Shown one piece after another: positions 32,264 to 39,428 of a DNA stretch of 44,287 nucleotides. Made by a program: the position numbers and the translations under genes. The number at the start of each line of letters is the position of its first letter. Positions within the stretch are counted from its first letter, which is position 1. Origin of the DNA: Acidimicrobiia bacterium (lineage in GTDB: Bacteria; Actinomycetota; Acidimicrobiia; Spongiisociales; ZC4RG35); contig WFOA01000133.1 of assembly GCA_015488325.1 (NCBI GenBank), positions 1-44,287 of the forward strand, in the 5' to 3' direction. Below the pieces are notes generated by a model. The model was given only the letters and a program-made list of their open reading frames with translations. It did no database searches and had not been told where the DNA came from.

Positions 32264-33159
32264 GGGATGCGCCCTCCGACGAGGGCGGCTTCGATCGCTC
32301 CGGCGACGAGGGCGGGGGCACTCAGGGGGGCGGAATGGTCGGCGTCGATCTCGATGACGGCTGCGCCGAAGACCCCCGCCGAGGCTCGCTGGAATCGGGG
32401 TGCCACCACGGCGTCGCGGGCCGTGACGACCCAGGTGGTGGGCGGCAACGTGAACTCGCGACTGCGGGCGTCGAAGCATCGCAGGGCCCACGCCGACTCG
32501 ACGAGGATCCGGCGCCGGGGACGTACGGCGTGGGACCAGGCGACGAAGGGCGCGTTGTCGGGGTCGGCCCGGTAGGAGCGATGCAGGGTCCCGACGACGA
32601 GGGGGGAGCGGTCGCCGAGGACGAAGGGGGCAGCCGACATCATGATGCGGGTTCGTGGACGCACCCAGAACGCCGACGTGGCGACGGCGACCAGATGGGC
32701 GAAGGCGTCGGGGCGCGTCGACGCCGCCTCCAGCGCCGCCGGCCCTCCCATCGAGTGGCCGACGAGGACCGGACGTTCGAGCCGGGCGTGTTCGACGGCG
32801 GTGAGTACCGCCTCGGCTGCCCGGTCGAACGAGAAGGTGCCGTGGAGTTCCGACAGCCCATGTCCGGGCAGGTCGACGGCGACCACCTCACCTTCGAGGA
32901 GCGGCAGCAGACGCCACCAGGCCGTGTCGGCGGTCCTTCCCCAACCGTGGACCAGGACGACGGACGGAGCGTCGGCGTCGCGTGCCGCCCGATGGCGATA
33001 GGAGACCGACCCCCACGGGACCGAGACGACGACCTTCGTGCCGTCGAGCTCGGGGGCGAGGGCAGGCTGTCGGGCGACGACGCGGGCGGCATGCCGGTGG
33101 CGACCGGCGGCGACGGCGGCGACGGCGGCGATCGCAGCGGCTCCGAAGGTACGGCGCAT
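32260..33159 (-). CDS. Alpha/beta hydrolase with N-terminal hydrophobic segment
   Basis: 299 residues from the ATG giving MRRTFGAAAIAAVAAVAAG. This is a signal-like or anchoring Ala-rich stretch; longer in-frame starts exist upstream but would run into the divergent promoter. Motifs: oxyanion VLVHGWGRTADTAWW, nucleophile GHSMGG (Ser136), acid in VVTARDAVV and His in IDADHSAPLSA. Similar to mycobacterial-type membrane-associated hydrolases. Inference: a lipid or ester hydrolase at the cell surface. Divergent from the NYN gene with 74 bases between starts. Confidence 0.85.
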   Translation of the reverse strand: MRRTFGAAAIAAVAAVAAGRHRHAARVVARQPALAPELDGTKVVVSVPWGSVSYRHRAARDADAPSVVLVHGWGRTADTAWWRLLPLLEGEVVAVDLPGHGLSELHGTFSFDRAAEAVLTAVEHARLERPVLVGHSMGGPAALEAASTRPDAFAHLVAVATSAFWVRPRTRIMMSAAPFVLGDRSPLVVGTLHRSYRADPDNAPFVAWSHAVRPRRRILVESAWALRCFDARSREFTLPPTTWVVTARDAVVAPRFQRASAGVFGAAVIEIDADHSAPLSAPALVAGAIEAALVGGRIP

Positions 33160-33221
33160 GCCGGTCCCGTCGGCCGGTTCCCGCTCTCGACAAGCCCTGG
33201 GGGAAGCAGTCGGCCATCCGG

Positions 33222-33227
33222 TACGCT
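33222..33227 (+). promoter_or_regulatory. Leaderless-type -10 box before the NYN-LOTUS gene
   Basis: TACGCT, six bases before the ATG at 33234. Confidence 0.5.
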
Positions 33228-33233
33228 TGCCCC

Positions 33234-34244
33234 ATGGATGCAGACGAAGCGCGGATCGCGCTGTTCCTCGATTTCGAGAACCTGGCCATCGGAGCACGTG
33301 ACGCCCTCGGAGGGGCCAGGTTCGATTTCCGACCGATTGCCGACGCTCTGGCCGACCGGGGCCGGGTGGTCACCCGGCGGGCGTACGCCGACTGGTCGAT
33401 GTTCGAAGAGGACTCCCGGGAGCTGGCCCGCAACCATGTGGAGCTCATCGAGATCCCCCAGCGCATGGGCGCGGTCCGCAAGAACGCCGCCGACATCAAG
33501 ATGGCGGTCGACGCCATCGAGCTCGCCTTCGAACGAGAGTTCATCTCCACCTTCGTCATCTGCACCGGCGACTCCGACTTCACCCCGCTGGTCCACAAAC
33601 TGCGAGAGCTCAACAAACGGGTGATCGGGGTGGGGGTGAAGGCCTCGACGTCGGCGATGCTCCCTCCGGCCTGCGACGAGTTCCTCTTCTACGAGAACCT
33701 GGAGGGGGTGGAGCCTCTGAAGGAGTCAGCCGCCGAGGTGGAGGAGGAGACGAAGGAGCGCTCGGTCGACGAACTGGCCCGGCTGGTCACCTCCACCCTC
33801 GCCGGCCTGCAGCGGTCGACGGGTGAGGTGGTGTTGGCCTCTTCCCTGAAACGGGCACTGCTCCGCAAGGACCCGACGTTCTCGGAGGCCGACTACGGGT
33901 TCCGGGCCTTCGGTGAGCTGCTGCGGTTCCTCGAGTCGAAGAAGGTCGTGACCCTCTCAGAAGGACCGGCCAAAGGGGACCCGGTGGTGGCCTTCGCCAC
34001 CAACCCTGAAGAGCAGGAAGCTTTCGGTGCGCTCGTCGAGGTGGTCAGGGACCTCCAGGCCCGGAACGGGGCACCCCAGCTGTCGGGGTTGAAGAACCAG
34101 CTCCGCAAACGTCTCCCCGAGTTCTCGGAGAAACGGTTCGGCTACGGAGGGTTCCTCCAGTTCGTCAAGGCGGCCCGGACCCGGGGCCTTGTGGAACTCA
34201 CCTGGAGCGACGACGCCAACGACTACGTGGTGACCGTGCCGTGA
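33234..34244 (+). CDS. NYN ribonuclease with two C-terminal OST-HTH/LOTUS domains
   Basis: 336 residues. The NYN (PIN-like) nuclease domain (about 1-155) shows the acidic site: Asp13 and Asn16 in FLDFEN, Asp87 in KNAADIKM, and Asp113/Asp115 in TGDSDFTPLV. Two OST-HTH/LOTUS repeats follow, about 177-242 (DELARLVTSTL...YGFRAFGELLRFL) and 262-335 (ALVEVVRDL...FGYGGFLQFVKAA). LOTUS domains bind RNA (G-rich RNA or G-quadruplexes) in eukaryotes, and the same NYN-LOTUS layout occurs in the animal MARF1. The bacterial targets are not known to me. The gene begins an operon with two amino-acid enzymes, joined by a four-base overlap; a functional link is not obvious. Confidence 0.92.
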   Translation: MDADEARIALFLDFENLAIGARDALGGARFDFRPIADALADRGRVVTRRAYADWSMFEEDSRELARNHVELIEIPQRMGAVRKNAADIKMAVDAIELAFEREFISTFVICTGDSDFTPLVHKLRELNKRVIGVGVKASTSAMLPPACDEFLFYENLEGVEPLKESAAEVEEETKERSVDELARLVTSTLAGLQRSTGEVVLASSLKRALLRKDPTFSEADYGFRAFGELLRFLESKKVVTLSEGPAKGDPVVAFATNPEEQEAFGALVEVVRDLQARNGAPQLSGLKNQLRKRLPEFSEKRFGYGGFLQFVKAARTRGLVELTWSDDANDYVVTVP

Positions 34245-35476
34245 CCGAGCGGGCGGATCTGGTCGTCGTCGGGGCGGGGATCGTCGGGATCTCCATCGCC
34301 TACCAGGTCGCTCGGCGTTCCGACCGCACGGTGGTGGTGGTCGAGCGTGGCGGCGGGGTCGGGGAGGGGTTGACCGGAGCGTCGTCGGCGATCCTCCGGT
34401 GCCGATACACCCATCCCGAGGTGGTGGCTCTCGCCCGGGACGGGCTGCGGGCATACCGGCACTGGGACGAGTTCTGCGGTCTCGCCGAGCCTGCCGCCAC
34501 GATGGTGGAGACGGGCGTGTTGTGGCTGATGGGACAGGACCGGGCCTCGGTGGAAGCCGACGCAGCCCGGCTCCGGGAGTTGGACGTCGACGCCGACGTG
34601 GTCGCGCCCACCGACGTCGCTCGACGCTTCCCGGCGTTGTCCGACTGTGGTGAACCCTTCGACCTCACCGGAGACGAACCCCACGTCTGCCGGCCCTACG
34701 ACGTCGCCCTCTTCGAGCCGCGGGGCGGGTACGCCGACGGCCCGGCCGCAGCGACCGATCTGGTCGAGGCGGCTCGGAGACGGGGTGTAGACGTCCGGTT
34801 CCGGTCGGAGGTGACCGGTGTCCGGGTTCAAGGAGGACGGATCGTCGGTGTGGAGGTCGGCGGGTTCGACCGTATCGACGCTCCGGTGGTGATCAACGCC
34901 GCCGGGCCCTGGTGCAACCGGATCAACCGTCTCGCCGGCCTCGACCTCCCATGGACGCTCGACCCCACCCGGGTGCAGGTGATCTTCCGGGACTGGCCCG
35001 CCGAACTCGGTCCCCTCCCCGTCACCGCCGACGCGTCCGGAGGTGTCTACTTCCGTCCCGACGCTCGAGGTGCGCGCGTGTTGATGGGTTCGATCCTCCC
35101 CGACGACGAGGAGGAGGTGGTCGATCCCGACCGGCTCCGCCGTGTCGCCGATGCGTCGTTCCGTGACGTGAAGATCCACGCCCTCCACCACCGCATCCCC
35201 GGGTTGGCCCACCGGGGAGCCGTGGTCGGGATCGCCGGGCTGTACACGATCAACCGCCAGGACGTCCACCCGGTGGTCGGGCCGACCGACCTCGACGGGT
35301 TCTGGGTCGCCAACGGGTTCAGCGGTCACGGGTTCAAACTGGCACCCATGATCGGGTCGATGGTCGCCCAGGCCCTCACCGGGGAGCGTGCCTCCTTCGA
35401 CACCGACGTCCCGATCGAGTTCTTCGCCGTCGACCGGGACCCGATCGTGGTCGGCGACAAGACCGTGCTGGCGTGA
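34241..35476 (+). CDS. FAD-dependent amino-acid/imino-acid oxidoreductase (DAO family)
   Basis: 411 residues from GTG, overlapping the NYN stop by four bases. The FAD Rossmann motif is VVGAGIVGISIAYQ (9-22). VVINAAGPWCN and the C-terminal GLYTINRQDVHPVVGP with GFWVANGFSGHGFKLAP are typical of the DAO group, which includes glycine, sarcosine, dimethylglycine and D-hydroxyproline oxidases or dehydrogenases. The active-site substrate cannot be read. The next gene encodes an ornithine cyclodeaminase-like enzyme, overlapping by four bases. Inference: the oxidase makes an imino acid that the partner reduces or processes, as in proline/hydroxyproline pathways. Cytoplasmic. Confidence 0.88.
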   Translation: MTERADLVVVGAGIVGISIAYQVARRSDRTVVVVERGGGVGEGLTGASSAILRCRYTHPEVVALARDGLRAYRHWDEFCGLAEPAATMVETGVLWLMGQDRASVEADAARLRELDVDADVVAPTDVARRFPALSDCGEPFDLTGDEPHVCRPYDVALFEPRGGYADGPAAATDLVEAARRRGVDVRFRSEVTGVRVQGGRIVGVEVGGFDRIDAPVVINAAGPWCNRINRLAGLDLPWTLDPTRVQVIFRDWPAELGPLPVTADASGGVYFRPDARGARVLMGSILPDDEEEVVDPDRLRRVADASFRDVKIHALHHRIPGLAHRGAVVGIAGLYTINRQDVHPVVGPTDLDGFWVANGFSGHGFKLAPMIGSMVAQALTGERASFDTDVPIEFFAVDRDPIVVGDKTVLA

Positions 35477-36345
35477 CCATGTTGATCCTCGGCCCCGACG
35501 ACGTACGTAGGGCGCTCCCACCGGAGGCGGCGATCGAGGCGATGGAGGCGGCCTTCTCCGACGACCGTGAGATCCCCCGCCGGATCCTGGTGGGGAACTC
35601 CCTGTTCATGCCGGGACGTGTCGGACGGTCGACCGGGATCAAGGTGGTCTCGACGGTCCCGGGCAACCCGGTGGGGATCGTCGTCGTGTTCGACGAGGAG
35701 GGGACGCCCCTCGGCCTGGTGGACGGGGCCACCCTCACGGCGGTGCGCACCGGGGCGGCCTCCGGGCTGGCGACGAAGATCCTGGCGCGACCCGACGCCC
35801 ACACGATGGCGATGCTCGGAGCGGGGGCGATGGCCTACGACCAGGTCCAGGCGGTCCGGGCGGTGCGGCCCATCGAACGCTTGATCGTGTGGAGCCGCAC
35901 CCGGGAACGTGCCGCGGCCCTCGCCGATCGTCTGGGGGGCGAGGTCGCCACCGACGCCTCGGAGGCGGTGGCGGCCGCCGACGTCGTATGCACGGCCACA
36001 CCGGCGCGGCGCCCCCTGTTCGAACCCGGGGCGATCCGAGCGGGTACCCACGTGAACGCCGTCGGTGCCTACACGCCGGAGATGGTGGAGATCCCGGCCG
36101 CCGTCGTCCGGTCGGCCTTCGTGGTGGTGGACGACATCGCCGCCGCCGAGGCGGAAGCCGGCGATCTGGTGGCGGCCGGTGTCGCGCCGGCGGTGACCCT
36201 CGCCGATCTGCTCGCTGGCCGGGTCGAGCCGCCGGCCGGTGGGGTCACGGTGTTCAAGTCGGTGGGGATCGCCTCCCAGGACGTCGCCGCGGCCGTCGCC
36301 GCCCTCGAGGCCGCCCGCCGGGCCGGGCTCGGCACCGAAGTCTGA
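35473..36345 (+). CDS. Ornithine cyclodeaminase/mu-crystallin family NAD(P)-dependent enzyme
   Basis: 290 residues from GTG (an ATG two codons on is possible). The family fold is shown by GIKVVSTVPGNPVGIVVVFDEEG, the pre-Rossmann GATLTAVRTGAASGLATKIL, the dinucleotide motif AMLGAGAMA and VVCTATPARRPLFE...GTHVNAVGAYTPEMVEI. Members act as ornithine cyclodeaminase, ketimine (pyrroline-2-carboxylate) reductase, alanine dehydrogenase or opine-type enzymes. It is slightly shorter than ornithine cyclodeaminase (about 350). Coupling with a DAO-family oxidase makes an imino-acid reductase role plausible. It is convergent with the MFS gene, four bases between stops. Confidence 0.86.
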   Translation: MTMLILGPDDVRRALPPEAAIEAMEAAFSDDREIPRRILVGNSLFMPGRVGRSTGIKVVSTVPGNPVGIVVVFDEEGTPLGLVDGATLTAVRTGAASGLATKILARPDAHTMAMLGAGAMAYDQVQAVRAVRPIERLIVWSRTRERAAALADRLGGEVATDASEAVAAADVVCTATPARRPLFEPGAIRAGTHVNAVGAYTPEMVEIPAAVVRSAFVVVDDIAAAEAEAGDLVAAGVAPAVTLADLLAGRVEPPAGGVTVFKSVGIASQDVAAAVAALEAARRAGLGTEV

Positions 36346-36349
36346 CCCT

Positions 36350-37771
36350 TCAACGGGCCGGGCGACGGTCCCGTCGGTACGCCCACACGCCGACGACGAA
36401 GGCGACGATGATCAGCCCTTCCGCCACCGTCAAGGTGTCTCTCAGTCCTGCGACCTGGGCGTCCGGAGGGGCTTGGGGCGCAGAGACGGCCGGTCCGGCG
36501 GCGGCCGCCACCCTGGTGGCCCACAGCGAACCCAGCAGGGCCACTCCGGTGATCTGACCGAGGAGACGGGTGAGGGTGAGCATCCCTCCCGCCAGTCCCG
36601 AGTCGGCGCGGGGTACCGATCCCATGATGGCGCTGTTGTTGGGGGACTGGAACAGCCCGATGCCGACACCGTAGGGCAGCGCCGCCAACGTGAAGTGCCA
36701 CCAACTGGACGTGCCGTCGAGGGTGCGCAAACCCAGGAACGCCAGGGCCATGACCCCCAGCCCGGCGAGGGTGAGGGGACGCACCCCGATCCGGTCGGAC
36801 CAGGCTCCGGCGAAGGGGGCCACGACCCCGAGGGCGAGGGGCGCGACCCCCATCAGCAGACCCGTCACCCGAACGTCGAATCCCAGAACCCCCTCCAGGT
36901 AGAAGGGCAGGAGGATGAACAGGCCAGACAGGGCCACGAACGAGAGGAACCCGGTGACGAGACTCGCCGACAGCAACGGGTCGCTGAAGAGCTTCAGGTG
37001 CACCATCGGGTCGGCCACCCGCCGCTCGACCGCGAGGAACCCGATGGCGCCGAGCCCGGCGATGCCGAAGGCGGCGAGGATGGTGGGCGATGTGTAGCCG
37101 ACCTCTTGGCCGACGGTGAGCCCCAGGGACAGCGAGGCCAGGGTCACCGTGAGCAGCAGGGCTCCGGGCACGTCGAACCTGCGGTCCCCGCTCGGGTCGG
37201 TCGGGGGGACGTGGCGGAGGGCCATCACCGTACCGGCGATCCCGATGGGCAGGTTGACGAAGAAGATCGCCCTCCACCCGAACGAGCCGATGAGCAGGCC
37301 GCCGAGGACGGGACCGGTGACGATCCCGATGGAGACGGCGGTGCCCACCCAGCCCAGAGCCCGTCCCCGTTCGGTCGGGGGGAACGACTCGGTGAGGATG
37401 GCGACGCCGAGGGACAGGATCATCACCGCCCCGAGGGCCTGGACGATCCGGAAGCCGATGAGGTACCCGACCGTGGGCGACGACCCCGCCAGCGCCGAAG
37501 CCACCGTGAACGCGGCGAACCCGGTCGTATAGATCCGCTTCTTCCCGACGACGTCGCCGAGGCGTCCCACCGCCATCGTCAACGAGGCGAGGGTGAGGAG
37601 GTAGCCGAGACTGACCCACTGGATCACCGCGAAGCTCGTGCCGAAGTCGACGACCAGGGTGGGGAGGGCGACGTTCACGATCGAGGCGTCGACGGTGGCG
37701 AGGATCACCCCCACGGAGACGGTGGCGAGCACCATCCATTTCCGGGTCCTGTGGGGCGCGGTCGAGGGCAC
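36350..37771 (-). CDS. MFS multidrug exporter, 14-span DHA2 (EmrB/QacA) type
   Basis: 473 residues from GTG. About 14 membrane segments. Motif A is in the 2-3 loop (GRLGDVVGKKRIYTTG), the segment 1 signature is LATVDASIVNVALPTL, and motif C is in segment 5 (IVTGPVLGGLLIGSFGWRAIFFVNLPIG). These exporters use proton exchange to remove drugs, dyes or metabolites. The expected start region carries a hairpin/operator and a TAGCCT box, so a local repressor is plausible, although no regulator gene is adjacent. The substrate cannot be predicted. Confidence 0.92.
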   Translation of the reverse strand: MPSTAPHRTRKWMVLATVSVGVILATVDASIVNVALPTLVVDFGTSFAVIQWVSLGYLLTLASLTMAVGRLGDVVGKKRIYTTGFAAFTVASALAGSSPTVGYLIGFRIVQALGAVMILSLGVAILTESFPPTERGRALGWVGTAVSIGIVTGPVLGGLLIGSFGWRAIFFVNLPIGIAGTVMALRHVPPTDPSGDRRFDVPGALLLTVTLASLSLGLTVGQEVGYTSPTILAAFGIAGLGAIGFLAVERRVADPMVHLKLFSDPLLSASLVTGFLSFVALSGLFILLPFYLEGVLGFDVRVTGLLMGVAPLALGVVAPFAGAWSDRIGVRPLTLAGLGVMALAFLGLRTLDGTSSWWHFTLAALPYGVGIGLFQSPNNSAIMGSVPRADSGLAGGMLTLTRLLGQITGVALLGSLWATRVAAAAGPAVSAPQAPPDAQVAGLRDTLTVAEGLIIVAFVVGVWAYRRDRRPAR

Positions 37772-37776
37772 GGCGG

Positions 37777-37807
37777 GGGCGTCCTGTCTGGCGGGACGCC
37801 CAGGCTA
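37777..37807 (-). promoter_or_regulatory. Candidate MFS promoter with inverted-repeat operator
   Basis: An eight-base perfect inverted repeat, GGGCGTCC at 37777-37784 and GGACGCCC at 37794-37801, with a nine-base spacer. TAGCCT (minus strand, 37802-37807) next to it would start transcription near the beginning of the repeat. It could be a TetR- or MarR-type operator or a 5' hairpin in the leader of the exporter mRNA. Confidence 0.45.
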
Positions 37808-37881
37808 CGCGGCCGGTGGAGGGGCTCCGTCACCGGGCACGCGCGCCGTTCCGGGCTGCGGACCTGTCATCATGGCCGGTC

Positions 37882-38715
37882 ATGGAACGGGTCGCCACCG
37901 CCTCCCACGTCGAAGGTCGCACCTTCTGGGTGACGACCGGCACCGGCCAGCGCCTCGTCGTCGAAGGAAGGTCGGACGAGCCGCGGCCGTCGGCCGGCCC
38001 CGGGCCGATGGAGCTCATGTTGGTGAGCCTCGCCACCTGCGCCGGGTCGACGATGAGGGACCTCCTCACGGGGATGCGCCAGCCGTTCCGTCGGCTGGTG
38101 GTGCGGGTGTGGGGGGAGCGGGCGCCCGACCCGCCCCGGGTCTGGACGAAGGTGCGCCTCCTCTACCAGGTGGCGGGGGAGGTGGTGCCGGATCGTCTCC
38201 GGCGGGCCGAGCATCTCACCGACAGTAAGTACTGTTCGGCTTCGGTGATGTTCTCCCGGGTCGCCGAGCTGGAGACCCTCACCGATCTGGTCCACCGGGT
38301 CCCGCCCGCCGTGACCCGGGAGCTGCGGCGGCAGGTCCTGCGGCCCCATCAGAGCATCGCCGAACTGGTGGATCCCGGTGAGGAGGATCCCTCCACCGTC
38401 TTTTTCGCAGCCCATCGAGGCGACGAGGTGGTGGGCACCGCCGCCGTCTACCGGGAACCGTGTCCGGGTCGCGGCGACGAAGCCCGGCGGATCCGGGCGA
38501 TGGCCACGGCCCCGGAGGTCCGAGGCCAAGGCGTCGGCGAGCTGCTGTTGGACGCCTGCGTCGACGAGGCCCGTGCGCAGGGGGCGCTCCTCGTCTGGTG
38601 CAACGCCCGGCTGGCGGCGGTGGGGTTCTACCGGCGGTACGGGTTCCGTGCGGTATCGGAGCCGTTCTCGGTGGAGGGGATCGGCCCCCACGTGAGGATG
38701 GCACGAACCATTTGA
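37882..38715 (+). CDS. OsmC-like peroxidase domain fused to a GNAT acetyltransferase
   Basis: 277 residues from ATG. Residues 1-140 are OsmC/Ohr-like: GPGPMELMLVSLATCAGSTMRDLL with Cys53, and DSKYCSASVMF with Cys118, the two redox cysteines that reduce organic hydroperoxides. Residues 145-277 form a GNAT domain beginning VLRPHQSIAELVDPGEEDPSTVFFAAH, with motif A RAMATAPEVRGQGVGELLLDAC (acetyl-CoA loop at 214-219) and VWCNARLAAVGFYRRYGF. Both parts look intact and join without a stop or frameshift. OsmC and GNAT are normally separate. Inference: a redox-linked acetylation or detoxification enzyme. It ends 11 bases from the convergent nitrobindin gene. Confidence 0.85.
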   Translation: MERVATASHVEGRTFWVTTGTGQRLVVEGRSDEPRPSAGPGPMELMLVSLATCAGSTMRDLLTGMRQPFRRLVVRVWGERAPDPPRVWTKVRLLYQVAGEVVPDRLRRAEHLTDSKYCSASVMFSRVAELETLTDLVHRVPPAVTRELRRQVLRPHQSIAELVDPGEEDPSTVFFAAHRGDEVVGTAAVYREPCPGRGDEARRIRAMATAPEVRGQGVGELLLDACVDEARAQGALLVWCNARLAAVGFYRRYGFRAVSEPFSVEGIGPHVRMARTI

Positions 38716-38726
38716 CGGCCCTGCGG

Positions 38727-39200
38727 TCAGGAGTCGACCCTTCGGAGCTCGGCCTCCAGGTGGAGCTGGTGGGGCTGGCCCATCGCTCCCATCTCCAGCC
38801 GGTACCGGAGCACGTCGCCCTCTACGACCAGGTGGCGGTGGACGGTCACCACCTCCTTGGCGGTCGGGGTGAGCACCACCGCCTGGGACCGGAGGTCGAA
38901 GGCGCCGTCCGACACCGTTCCTGCATGCACCTCGGCGATGCCGGTGGGTTGGGCCACCGTCATCTCGATACGTCCCGGACCGGCGGCGCGGAGGTAGCCG
39001 GATTCGGTGTGGAGAGGCTCCCCGGACGTGGCGTCGGCGGTCCGCTGGCGGTAGACGAGGAACGGCTTCGTCGGCACCGTGGCGAACACCACCTCTTCGG
39101 TGTAGTCGAAGGGCTCGATGGTCGGGTAGGTGCCGTGGCCCTCCCCGCGCCAGGTCCCCACCAGGGGCGCCAACTCGACCAGGTCGGGATGGAGGTCCAT
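38727..39200 (-). CDS. Nitrobindin, heme-binding beta-barrel protein (THAP4-like/DUF1794)
   Basis: 157 residues. The N-terminal GTWRGEGHGTYPTI (15-28) is the family hallmark; FDYTEEVVFA, ESGYLRAAGPGRIEMTVAQPTGIAEVH and the final QLHLEAELRRV follow. His147 in LHLEAELRR matches the proximal heme ligand of bacterial nitrobindins such as Rv2717c. These proteins form a ten-strand barrel, bind ferric heme, and can isomerise peroxynitrite or bind nitric oxide. Upstream, 30-68 bases from the ATG, lie four 11-base-phased direct repeats, so expression may be controlled by an OmpR/PhoB-type regulator. It is divergent from the CLC gene. Confidence 0.92.
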   Translation of the reverse strand: MDLHPDLVELAPLVGTWRGEGHGTYPTIEPFDYTEEVVFATVPTKPFLVYRQRTADATSGEPLHTESGYLRAAGPGRIEMTVAQPTGIAEVHAGTVSDGAFDLRSQAVVLTPTAKEVVTVHRHLVVEGDVLRYRLEMGAMGQPHQLHLEAELRRVDS

Positions 39201-39229
39201 GGGGTCGCATGTTGGCAGACGTCGGGGAC

Positions 39230-39268
39230 TTGAGGCTTCCTTGAACACCCGTTGAAGGGGCATTGAGG
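39230..39268 (-). promoter_or_regulatory. Four direct repeats phased at 11 bp (PhoB/OmpR-type operator)
   Basis: On the plus strand TTGAGG, TTGAAC, TTGAAG and TTGAGG start at 39230, 39241, 39252 and 39263, exactly 11 bases apart. Read on the minus strand the units are CCTCAATGCCC, CTTCAACGGGT, GTTCAAGGAAG, CCTCAAGTCCC. This fits the 11-base direct-repeat layout of actinobacterial PHO boxes (GTTCACC-type units). It lies 30-68 bases upstream of the nitrobindin ATG. Confidence 0.6.
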
Positions 39269-39290
39269 CCGGATCCGCCAGGATGACCGA

Positions 39291-39304
39291 CACCGGATCC
39301 GGTG
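39291..39304. repeat. 14-base perfect palindrome
   Basis: CACCGGATCCGGTG is its own reverse complement. A related half, CCGGATCC, occurs at 39269-39276. It is in the shared upstream region of nitrobindin and CLC and is a candidate dimer-binding site. Confidence 0.55.
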
Positions 39305-39320
39305 CCGAACGCACCGGGAC

Positions 39321-39390
39321 GGTGGTGACCGTCGACGAGTGCGCCTCCCAGCCCAGCATCCCAGCTCCGCCCCTCTCGACGGTCACCACC
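39321..39390. repeat. 15-base inverted repeat with 40-base loop
   Basis: GGTGGTGACCGTCGA at 39321-39335 is perfectly complementary to 39376-39390, with partly matching flanks. It ends 38 bases before the CLC start and upstream of its -10 box. Either a DNA-looping site pair or chance; not a terminator for an upstream + strand gene, as none is close. Confidence 0.5.
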
Positions 39391-39415
39391 GGTCCGGACT
39401 CCCGACCGTCGCGCC

Positions 39416-39421
39416 TACCCT
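39416..39421 (+). promoter_or_regulatory. Leaderless-type -10 box before the CLC gene
   Basis: TACCCT, seven bases before the ATG at 39429. Confidence 0.48.
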
Positions 39422-39428
39422 GGCCGCC

